Source of the DNA: Zea mays
Lineage: Eukaryota; Streptophyta; Magnoliopsida; Poales; Poaceae
Direction: 5' to 3'
Assembly (NCBI RefSeq): GCF_902167145.1
Contig: NC_050102.1
Location: 7,378,850-7,442,849 of the forward strand
Length of the DNA stretch: 64,000 nucleotides
Positions 56,014-64,000 of this stretch are shown here, piece after piece. The notes under the pieces were generated by a model. It was given only the letters and a program-made list of their open reading frames with translations, did no database searches and was not told the origin of the DNA. How positions within the stretch are numbered: position 1 is the stretch's first letter; every line of letters starts with the position of its first letter. The position numbers and the translations under genes were made by a program.

Positions 56014-56410
56014 CTCCTTCCGGTCTAGATTATAAAATATTTTACCTTTTCTGGATTCAAAGATTTTTTTATGCACTTAGATATACACTACACAATAAAA
56101 GCAGTACTACCTTTGGTGTCCATTAGTTATAGTTTTAGATGACTCAAACTTATAAAATTTTGACAATATATAACTATTTTATTATTTAGTTTTGAAACCT
56201 ATGCACAGATTTATCTACTTTTATAAAAGTATTAATGAAGTAAGAATTTATTTATATTGTAACAAAAAACATGAAAGTTATAATATGGAGACACGTTATA
56301 ATATGGAGACCGTGTCACTATTCTAAACGACAACTAATAGAAAATCGGAGGCAGTATATCTTAAAAAAGTCAAACTGCCTTATAATTTTAATTTAGAACA
56401 GATGGATCAA
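56014..56410. mobile_element. Stowaway-like MITE (outer), split by another MITE
   Basis: Starts CTCCTTCCGGTCTAGATTAT and ends with the degenerate inverse (TTTAGAACAGATGGATCAA), flanked by TA. Internal text (ATTCAAAGATTTTTTTATGCAC) is typical of grass Stowaway elements. Without the inner element and its TA the length is about 147 bp. Confidence 0.6.
56107..56354. mobile_element. Stowaway-like MITE (inner)
   Basis: 248 bp flanked by TA. The left end CTACCTTTGGTGTCCATTAG and the inverted right end CTGCCTCCGATTTTCTATTA match imperfectly over about 25 bases. It sits inside the outer Stowaway. Confidence 0.65.
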
Positions 56411-56829
56411 TATCTAACATAGAATGCCAAATTGACACCATCCAGGCAAGTACGTACTGAAGGACCTGGAAGTGTATCACTGAAATTACAAAACACCGTG
56501 TAATTGTCAACAACAAAGACTTGTACACTCTACGTCATAATATACAGCAGGGCAAGTACCCTCAACAGCTCAAGGCCTCCTAGCACCAACAGCAACTGGA
56601 GAACGGAAAGATCGACTAAAATGCCGGCTATTCGACTGTATAAAGTCATCTAACGGGAAGTACTGGCTTATCTACTAAAGACAATTGTTCGGTGGGGTCA
56701 TCTCTGCACAACTTTATATGTATCCGGGGAAAAGCAGGGAAAGATGAGAAGCCGCCCCGATCATACTTGGAGTCTCATGAACTAGCTCACCAGCTCCACG
56801 AAAAACCTGAGCAACATGCCCCGGCACGC

Positions 56830-56835
56830 TTTATT
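56830..56835 (-). terminator. Possible poly(A) signal
   Basis: AATAAA on the minus strand, about 58 bases past the stop codon of the host gene fragment at 56,893. Confidence 0.4.
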
Positions 56836-56892
56836 TCAGGACAGCAATTTTAGCCCTTGCTTGGCAGCTCATTGCTCAAATTTCTATCATGC

Positions 56893-57299
56893 CTAGTTAT
56901 AAATTTTTACAGGTCTCTCAAATGAATGCCGGTTCTGCACAATGAGCACATAATACACATTACAGATCACAAAAAAAGGATTTGTGAAATCAGTAGAAAC
57001 GCAAAGCAACGGAAACAATGCGTTAGCTGTACCTGATTAATTGTGTGTGCCTTCCTAGGAGCTGTGTCTGGATGTTCCAGTCCAAGATACTGCTCCCAAG
57101 CTCCATACATGTTTCTCTTAAAAAGGTCAGATGTCAAGAGAAATAAAGTTAAGACGCTGGCAAGATAAAGATATAGACAATAAATACTTCAGCGAATAGA
57201 TATAAAATAAAAGCTTGATCGTACCTGAAATTTTAAAGCTACAGTATCTGAATCTTCAAAATAGTCTGGACGACCAAGTGAAATGTATGCAAACTTCCA
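56893..57299 (-). CDS. Last three coding exons of an unidentified host gene
   Basis: Three minus-strand exons with good splice sites. 57,299-57,225 is exactly 25 codons (begins WKFAYISLGR), between GGACAG and GGTACG (AG/GT). 57,116-57,033 is exactly 28 codons (RNMYGAWEQY...), between TTTAAG and GGTACA. 56,934-56,893 is 13 codons plus TAG (NRHSFERPVKIYN), after TGTGCAG. All joins are phase 0 and give 66 residues with no stop. The compact, plausible protein and intact splice signals suggest a real gene or a recent fragment. Upstream exons are not found as far as the window end; the intron would contain a hAT element and copia element F. I do not recognise the family. Confidence 0.65.
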
Positions 57300-57336
57300 C
57301 TGTCCAAATAGCAAAGTTTGGTTACTTACTAGGGAA

Positions 57337-57986
57337 CAGAGTTGTTAAGACGGTAAGGCGAGGTAAGGCAGCTAACCCTTTTTTACCTTTTAAGCAGTAA
57401 GGCGTGAAGCAAGGCAAGGCCTTACTAATATATAAATATAGGAATATAATCTTAAATAAGTAGGGATAGTAGCACCAAATAGGATGACAACTTCAACATA
57501 AACCAACATAATACACTTAAAATCTAACATAACTAATACATAGTAGTAGAAGATTAGGAAACAATGAATACATAACTAATTGATTTACTGGTTTAGTAGA
57601 GAAGAAAAAAGAGAAGAAAAAAAATAAAAGAGATTAAAGACATATGGGCCACCGGTCTGCTGTTTCCTGGCCCAGCCCACTTCTTAACCTAATCTTCCCA
57701 GCCAGCATCCTCCCTCTCCTCAGCCGCCACAGAGGACAGGGAGGAAGTGAGTCGCCGCTAGAGGGAGGAGGGGAGGTTGCCGCCCGCCCGCCTGCCTGAG
57801 AGAGAGGGAGGATGTGCACAACACGCCTCTTCCCTGTGACCCGCGCGATGCCGCCGCCGCCTCTTCCCCGCACCGCCACTGCCTCCGACCCTCGCCTTAC
57901 TCTTGCGGCAAAGCGACATGACGCCTTGCCCCCTTCCAGTTGCCTTAAGTGATTCCTAAGCCCTAAGCTACGCTTTAACAACTATG
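57337..57986. mobile_element. Non-autonomous hAT-like element, 650 bp
   Basis: Starts CAGAGTTGTTAAGACG and ends with the inverse of CATAGTTGTTAAAGCG (13 of 16 match). The flanks CTAGGGAA (57,329-57,336) and CTAGGAAA (57,987-57,994) are an 8-bp duplication with one mismatch. AT-rich ends surround a GC-rich core at about 57,700-57,930. The core looks unlike the rest and could be captured gene sequence. There is no transposase. Confidence 0.7.
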
Positions 57987-58073
57987 CTAGGAAATGTTAG
58001 CAAGCTACTGTTCATGTAACTAAACAACCAGATTGTCCACACTAACTACAAACTATGGTTTTCACATACATAT

Positions 58074-58175
58074 TGTTAAGGCCCATAATGGCCCATATTA
58101 TTGTGCCTATCAGCCTATATATATTCTACCAAGTCCTAAAGACTAATTATACTCTCTAATCCAAGGCTAGTGACA
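58074..58175 (+). repeat. 5' LTR of element F
   Basis: TGTTAAGGCCCATAATGGCC...GGCTAGTGACA, 102 bp. It differs from the 3' LTR by five substitutions and an 8-bp segment (CAGCCTAT) absent from the 3' copy. Confidence 0.92.
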
Positions 58176-58770
58176 TGGTACCAAAGCAGGTTAGGGTTAG
58201 GGCCTAATCTCCTTTTTTTCCAAACCGCCGTCGCTGCCCTACCTTCTCAGGCCACCATCGCAACCTCACTCGCCACCGTCGCGGCATCTAATCCCTGACC
58301 TTGTCCGGCGGCTGCCCGCGCCCGGACTCGTCCTCAAACGTCGGATCCGCGCCGCCTCCAGTTCGCCGTGCCGGATCCGCGCCATGCCACACCGGATTTG
58401 CGCCCATCCGCCGGATACACGCCGCCTCTAGTCTGCCGCGCCAGATCCGAGCCCTGTCGTGCCGAATCCGCGTCTCCGCCAGATCGACGTTCGTTCGGCC
58501 GGATCCAGCAGGACCTGCCTGCCTGGACCGTTGTCTGCCCTTTTGTGCCGGATCTGAGACTGCCTCCAGCCAGCCCAGTCCATTGTCTGTCATCTGCGCA
58601 GGACCTGCTCAACTGGGATCCGCACGCCGTCCGTTCCAAACTAACTAGATCAGTGCCAGTCCGCACAGTTCCCGCCAGAGGATTAGGTTTGGGACAAAGA
58701 AGGTTACCTCTTCACTGATTTGCATTATTCACTGGCCTGCATCCTTTGTACGCCATATCAATTGATCATC

Positions 58771-61700
58771 ATGTCAGTCAATGCTATTGTGGTTAATATC
58801 ATCCTTGATGGTCAGAATTATCCAGAGTGGGCTTTTTGTGTTCAGACAGCTCTACGTGGTCATGGTCTGCTTTTTCACTTAACTGACGATCCTCCTACTT
58901 TATGTGAGGATTGTAACAATGCTGCAGACATTAAAACTAGGCAGATCAATGACGGCAAAGTGATGGTTGTCATGGTTAATAGCACTAAACCATCCATGAT
59001 TATGAGTCTATCCAAGTTCACCACTGCTAAAGCAATTTGGTCTCATTTGAAGGCCCGGTTTGTTCAAGACAGTGGTGCTCTCTTACACACTATTATGCAG
59101 CAAACACATGTTATTGAGCAGAATATATGACTATTGATGAGTACTATTCTGCTTTTGATCGTTTGATGAGTTTTTTGCTATCTATGGTGCCAGTCTGTGC
59201 AACTAATCCATGCCCGGCTCATCAGTTTATTAAAAAGTTCTTTACATACATATTTGTTATGGGGGTCGGGCTGAATATGACTCTTCGTGCACGATTGCTC
59301 ACAGTTCTGATACTCTCACAATGGCAAAGGTATTGTCTAAACTATTTGTTGAAGAGACTCGCCTCAAAGCATTGTCTTCTACTACTGGTTTTAGCTCTCA
59401 AAGTGTGTTGGCCGCTGCTCGGAAGTCCTATGTGGCAAGGAGTTATTCCTCGGTACCTTGTGAGCATTGCAAGAACACTCATCGGTCTGAAAATTGTTTG
59501 TTAAATTTCCAGAGAAGTTGGCCGATTTCCGTACACGACGGGCGGCTCGTGGTCGTCGCACAGGTTCAGCACCTTGAGGTTCAGTTGTTATTGCATCTAC
59601 TTCACCAGCTACAGCCTCGCCATCGTCTTGGGCTCTTGACTCAGGGGGCCTCCTTCCATGTGACATCTAATCAGTCACAGTTAGTCACTTCTACACCTGT
59701 CACAGAAAATGCCTCTGTTCAAACCGCAGATTATACTTTATGCCATATAACCCACAAGGGTCTTTGCACTCCTCAGTTTACTGTTCCTAATATATTTTTT
59801 GTCCCTGGGTTATCCATGAATCTTCTCTCAGTTGGAAAAATTACAGACCACAATTGTTTTGTTAGATTTGATGACTCATCTTGTTTTGTACAGGATCGTC
59901 GCATAGAGATTGTGATTGGTCACCGTAGCACTGATCCTCGCCTCTACATCCTCGATAGCTTGCGCCTTCATCCGCTTCATCATCTATGACCCATGTGCTT
60001 TCTGCAGCATCAGTTCATGTTGCCTCTTTTGCCCAATGGCATCACCGTCTAGGTCATTTGTGTGGTTCGCGTCTGTCCACCTTAATAAAATCAGGTTGTT
60101 TAGGTCATACGTCATCTGAGTCTAGCTTTCATTGTAAGGGTTGTCATCTTGGAAAACAAATACAACTTCCTTAGTTCCTTATTTTACCATTGACTCATTC
60201 TGCTAGACCATTTGATCTTGTTCACTCTGATGTTCGAGGCCCAGCTCCTTTGGTTTCAAAAGGTGGAAATAAATATTATGTTATTTTTGTTGATGATCAT
60301 TCTCATTATGCTTGGATCTATTCAATGAAACATCGTTCTGAGTTACTTTCTATCTATAGGTCTTTTGCTCGCATGACTCACACCTAGTTTTCTGCTCCTA
60401 TTAAGATTTTTTTGATCTGATTCTGGTGGTGAATATTTATCCGATTCTTTTCGACAATTTCTAACTTCAGAGGGTACTCTTGTTCAGCTTTCGTGCTCTA
60501 GTGCACATGCTCAAAATGGTGTTGCTGAACGCAAGCATTGTCATGTAAGAGAAATTGCCCGCACTCTTTTGATATCTTCTTTCGTTTCCTCGCATTTTTT
60601 GTGCGAAGCAGTGTCTACCGTTGTCTACCTCATCAATAAACAACCATCATCAAAACTCTTAGGGAAAACTACTGGTGAAGTTCTATTTGGAACTCCTCGC
60701 TATGACCATCTTAGAGTTTTTGGATGTACATGCTATGTGTTGTTAGCCTCTCGTGAACGGACTAAATTAATTGCTCAATCTGTTCAGTGTGTTTTTCTTG
60801 GATATAGTCCGGAGCACAAAGGCTATAGATGTTATGATCCTTCAGCACGTCGCCTTCGTATTTCACGTGATGTAAGTTTTAATGAAAACCGACCTTTCTT
60901 TTATAACTCTCTCACACATTCATCTTCTTTTTCTACAGAGTCAACCTCTTTCATGTGCCTTCCTCCCATCCATGCTCCTTCATCTGGGTCTTCATCTTCC
61001 ACTGCACCATCGTCTATCACATTCTCACCCGATGTTCTCATTCCCATTACAAATCCTTCTGCATCAACACCCACTTCACACTTTGCTTCAAAACCACCAA
61101 TTCCCAAAACCTACATTCGTCGTCCTCGCACTAGTCCCACAACCAGTCCTAATGGGCTGATGACGAACCTGTTGTTGATGTTTGTACTAACAATGGTGAC
61201 TCTCCATCTGTTCTGATGATCTACAGATTGTTGATGGGTCACAGTTTACTGATGTGTTACCAAATCACCAGGGATATCATCTTCATGATCGTACTACAAT
61301 GGAACCTCCACATCGCTATGGATTTTCTAATGTTGTTGTAATTGTTGAACCATCTAATTAGCATGAAGCTTCTAGTATTCATGAATGACGGCTTGCTATG
61401 CAAGATGAGTTGGACGCTCTTGATCGAAAGGGTACTTGGGATCTTGTTCCTTTACCATCACATGCAGTCCCTATAACATATAAATGGGTCTTTAAAATGA
61501 AGACCAAATCTGATGGTTCAGTTGAGCGATATAAAGCTCGTCTTGTGGCCAGAGGTTTTCAACAGACTCAAGGACTAGATTATGATGAAACCTTTGCACC
61601 GGTTACACATATGACCACTGTTCGTACTTTGATTGCTGTTGCAACATCTAGTTCATGGACTATCTCTCAGATGGATGTCAAAAATGCTTTTTCTTCATGT

Positions 61701-62845
61701 GATTTACACGAAGTTTATATGCACCCACCACCAGGAGTTGATATTCCTTCCGTACATGTATGTCGTCTATGCAAAGCTTTATATGGATTGAAACAGGCCC
61801 ATGTGCTTGGTTTCAAAGGTTCGTCGCTGCCATAAGGGTTCCTGGTTTTATCCCTAGTGACCATGATCCAGCTTTATTTCTTTATTCCTCTTCACCAGGG
61901 CGCATCTTGCTTCTATTATAGGTTGATGATATACTCATTACGGGTGATGATCCAGAACATATTTCTCAAGTAAAAAAGCATCTTAGTGAGCAGTTTAAGA
62001 TGTCTGGTTTAGGCCCTCTTGGATATTTTCTAGATCAACAAAGGGCTATTATCTATCACGGTCTAAATACATACAAGACCTCATCACTCACTCTGGTCGG
62101 ACTGAATCGTACAGCTGCAACAATCATGGATATTCAATTACAACATTGTTCAAATGATGGTTCACCACTACAGGATCCATCCAGAGTTGGCAGTCTAGTC
62201 TATCTCACTATCACGCGGCCGAATATTGCATATGTTGTTCATATTCTGAGTCGGTTTGTTTATGCGCCTACTTCAGTCCATTATGGTCACTTGCTTCGTG
62301 AATTAAGATACTCATGGGGAACCACATCTTGAGGCTTATTCTATGATTGTAATAGCCCTCTTCGGCTTCATGCCTAGTCTGATGCCACTTGGGCGAGTGA
62401 TCGCACTAATCGCTGCTCTATTACAGGTTATTGTATTTTCCTTGGTTCCTCTCCTATTGCATGGAAATCAAAGAAGCAAGTTGTTGTATCAAGATCCAGT
62501 GCAAAAGCAGAACTTCGAGCTCTTGCTACCACTTCTGCCGAGATTATATGGCTACGATGGTTATTGGCTGATCTTGGTGTCTCTTGTGATACTCCTACGC
62601 CTCTTCTATGTGACAGCACTCGAGCCATTCAAATTGGAAATGATCTTGTGAAGCATCAACTTACAAAACATATTGGTGTTGATGTTTTCTTCACACGGTC
62701 TCATTGTCAACAGAAAACTATTGCTCTTCAACATGTGTCCTCAGAAATGCAAGTTGCAGACTTCTTCACAAAAGCACAAACAAGAGAACAACATCGTCTC
62801 AAATTGTTCAAACTCAATACTTCAGATCCTCCGCTTCCACCTTAA
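58771..62845 (+). pseudogene. Element F gag-pol polyprotein, heavily mutated
   Basis: The ATG at 58,771 (MSVNAIVVNI) begins a copia-type Gag (LDGQNYPEWA). Frames then break repeatedly (stops or shifts near 59,128, 59,500, 60,172, 60,386, 60,417, 61,160, 61,217, 61,386, 61,800 and 62,330). The protease motif reads LTQGASFHV where DSG is expected, so the catalytic Asp is lost. Integrase remnants (CKGCHLGKQ, HSDVRGP, NGVAERKH) and RT (61,398 on; MDVKNAF) are clear. In YVDD the Tyr codon is a TAG at about 61,919. RNase H follows (CDSTRAIQIG), ending TAA at 62,843. Confidence 0.9.
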
Positions 62846-62858
62846 GTTTGAAGGGGGG

Positions 62859-62952
62859 TGTTAAGGCCCATAATGGCCCATATTACTGTGCCTATATATA
62901 TTCTACCAAATCCTAAGGACTAATTGTACTCTCTAATCCAAGGTTAGTGACA
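62859..62952 (+). repeat. 3' LTR of element F
   Basis: 94 bp. Five substitutions over the 94 shared bases (about 5%) suggest that F is older than A, B or D. Confidence 0.92.
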
Positions 62953-63106
62953 CATATAAGCACCAAGATAAGACCTCAAATCTTGTACTCATGTACCAAC
63001 TATCTCTTCCTATTTTTTAAGGCATAGAAAAGGTTTCTTAAGCTTGTTACGCTAAAATGAAAAGTAAACCATTTAAAAAACAAACTTCCATTTAGCCCAT
63101 TCTTAA

Positions 63107-63630
63107 TCTCTACTATATTAAAGCAGCAGTTTCATGTGTCGTGTGTCACATGCGAAGTGTGTAGGTCTATTCCTCTTCCCCGCTTCTCGCCTAACAATGG
63201 GACGTCACCTAACAATGTGTCGTTACACCACATATGGGCCTTGACAAACCACCAAAGCCCAACATGACAGGAAACCATAAGCAGCGTAACGCTCCCACAA
63301 ATTACCAACTCGCTAGCTAAAGGAGGACGAGCGGCCTATAAAAAAAGGGTCGGGCTCCTTTCAATTCATGCATTTCTTAGCCTTTTCTACTACAATAAAG
63401 CAGCAGTTTCATGCGTCGTGTGTCATGTGTGAAGCATGTAGGTCTATTCCTCTTCCCCGATTCTCGTCTAACAATGGGTCATTACACCACATATGGGCCT
63501 TGAGAAAACACCAAATCCCAACACGACAGGAAGCCACATGGAGCGCAACGCTCCCACATATTACCACCTCGCTTGCTGAAGGAGGACGAGCGACCGAGCA
63601 GCCTACAACTCATACATTTCTCAGCCTTTT
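63107..63630 (+). repeat. Tandem repeat carrying a U2 snRNA promoter region
   Basis: Two units offset by about 277 bp, starting TCTCTACTATATTAAAGC (63,107) and TTTCTACTACAATAAAGC (63,384). Both share GCAGCAGTTTCATG, CTATTCCTCTTCCCCG, CCACATATGGGCCTTGA, AACGCTCCCACA and GGAGGACGAGCG. Unit 1 ends after about 18 bases resembling the U2 5' end; unit 2 continues into the U2 body. The unit starts resemble Helitron 5' termini. Confidence 0.7.
63290..63346 (+). promoter_or_regulatory. snRNA-type promoter (USE and TATA) in unit 1
   Basis: CTCCCACAA at 63,292-63,300 resembles the plant snRNA upstream element (TCCCACATC), and TATAAAAAAA lies at 63,337-63,346. They sit about 70 and 30 bases before the U2-like start at 63,368, the spacing known for plant U2 genes transcribed by RNA polymerase II. 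Unit 2 keeps the upstream element (63,551-63,560) but has lost about 16 bases, including the TATA box. Confidence 0.55.
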
Positions 63631-63740
63631 GGCTAAGATAAGGTGTAATATTTGTTCTTATCAACTTAATATCTGAGGTGTGGACCATATGTTCACTTTG
63701 ATATTAAATTTATTTTTTATGGGTATCAAATATGATTGTG
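63612..63740 (+). pseudogene. U2 snRNA-derived sequence, decayed
   Basis: From 63,612 the sequence matches U2 snRNA: stem-loop I (TCTCAGCCTTTTGGCTAAGA), then GTTCTTATCAACTTAATATC, and an Sm-like site (AAATTTATTTTTTA at about 63,706-63,719). The branch-site recognition sequence GTAGTA, invariant in functional U2, reads GTAATA (63,645-63,650), and stem IIa and later parts are altered. With no TATA box before it, this is most likely a pseudogene. The 3' boundary is unclear. Confidence 0.7.
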
Positions 63741-64000
63741 TGCCGTCACAACACGTGGACATTGTATTAGTGGTGTTTTAAGTCCTACTAGACCTTTTAA
63801 CGGTCAGCATATTGAAAAGCATAAAATATTATAAGAATAGAAATGCTAGGCACTAATTAACAAGGCAATGGGATGATACCTAACACCTAGGTGGCAATTG
63901 TTGAGGGCAATTGCCTATGTGGTCTACGTAAGCTGCTATTATGCTTTGTGGCAGGCTAACACCTTAGAACGCTGAGGGCAAATTCAGTGCCGAAATCTGG
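63741..64000. other. Unassigned sequence at window end
   Basis: No gene or repeat that I can support. The degenerate remainder of a roughly 195-base U2 sequence could extend to about 63,806. Confidence 0.4.

Larger units (their letters stand above)
58074..62952 (+). mobile_element. Ty1/copia element F with ~100-bp LTRs, complete but dead
   Basis: 4,879-bp element with 5-bp duplication CATAT at 58,069-58,073 and 62,953-62,957. LTRs are 102 and 94 bp. A primer site TGGTACCAAAGCAGG follows the 5' LTR, and a tract AAGGGGGG precedes the 3' LTR. Domain order is gag, protease, integrase, RT, RNase H (copia). It is not a Sirevirus: the LTRs are very short, the gag is small, and purine tracts are not repeated. 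It lies in the presumed intron of the host gene fragment. Confidence 0.92.

Noticed and set aside
63107..63385. Calling the whole end of the window an intact U2 snRNA gene
   Set aside because: Unit 1 lacks the gene body; unit 2 has a changed branch-site recognition sequence and no TATA box.

Overview
This is a eukaryotic, grass-type genomic window, most likely maize or a close relative. The evidence is a dense nest of Sirevirus (Opie/Ji-like Ty1/copia) and Ty3/gypsy LTR retrotransposons, grass-type MITEs, an intronless plant carboxylesterase with no bacterial signals, and a nuclear tRNA gene. Roughly 50 of the 64 kb is retrotransposon. I saw no operons, CRISPR arrays, phage or bacterial genes.

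Left nest (1-24,891). The outermost layer is a minus-strand gypsy element (G). Its 5' LTR, primer site and gag lie at 24,891-22,119 and it continues at 826-1 beyond the window edge. Inside its gag sits a complete plus-strand Sirevirus (A, 827-22,118, 5-bp target duplication AGCCT). Inside A's RNase H codons sits a complete minus-strand gypsy element (B, 7,729-19,707, duplication CCGAG). B has the best-preserved polyprotein in the window: pol is open for 1,080 codons, and gag-pro has one internal TGA.

Host island (24,892-29,208). This holds a duplicated AT-rich repeat ending in a Helitron-like terminus, a 449-bp hAT element with a perfect 8-bp duplication, an intact carboxylesterase gene (minus strand), an intact tRNA-Gly(UCC) gene transcribed divergently from it, and a Tourist-like MITE.

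Right nest (29,209-52,537). A minus-strand Sirevirus (C, duplication GTAAC) is invaded in its 3' LTR by a plus-strand gypsy element (E) of the same broad type as B. E's LTR holds a solo Sirevirus-type LTR (30,924-32,686, duplication CTAAG). E's gag holds a second complete Sirevirus (D, 35,653-44,964, duplication CCCGC). A deletion with a 3-bp microhomology at 47,358-47,360 fuses E's RNase H directly to C's pol, removing E's 3' half and the 3' part of C.

Right flank (52,538-64,000). This is lower-copy DNA with nested Stowaway MITEs, the last three coding exons of an unidentified host gene (minus strand), and a 650-bp hAT element. Next comes a complete but dead copia element with LTRs of only about 100 bp (F, duplication CATAT). 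The window ends with a tandem repeat that carries a U2 snRNA promoter and a decayed U2 snRNA sequence.

Only the carboxylesterase and the tRNA look like intact functional host genes. The observations most worth checking are: the amber codon conserved between gag-pro and pol in B and E; the TATA box of every full Sirevirus LTR lying in the loop of an inverted repeat; the recurrent CCGG-core palindromes; and the U2 promoter duplication.
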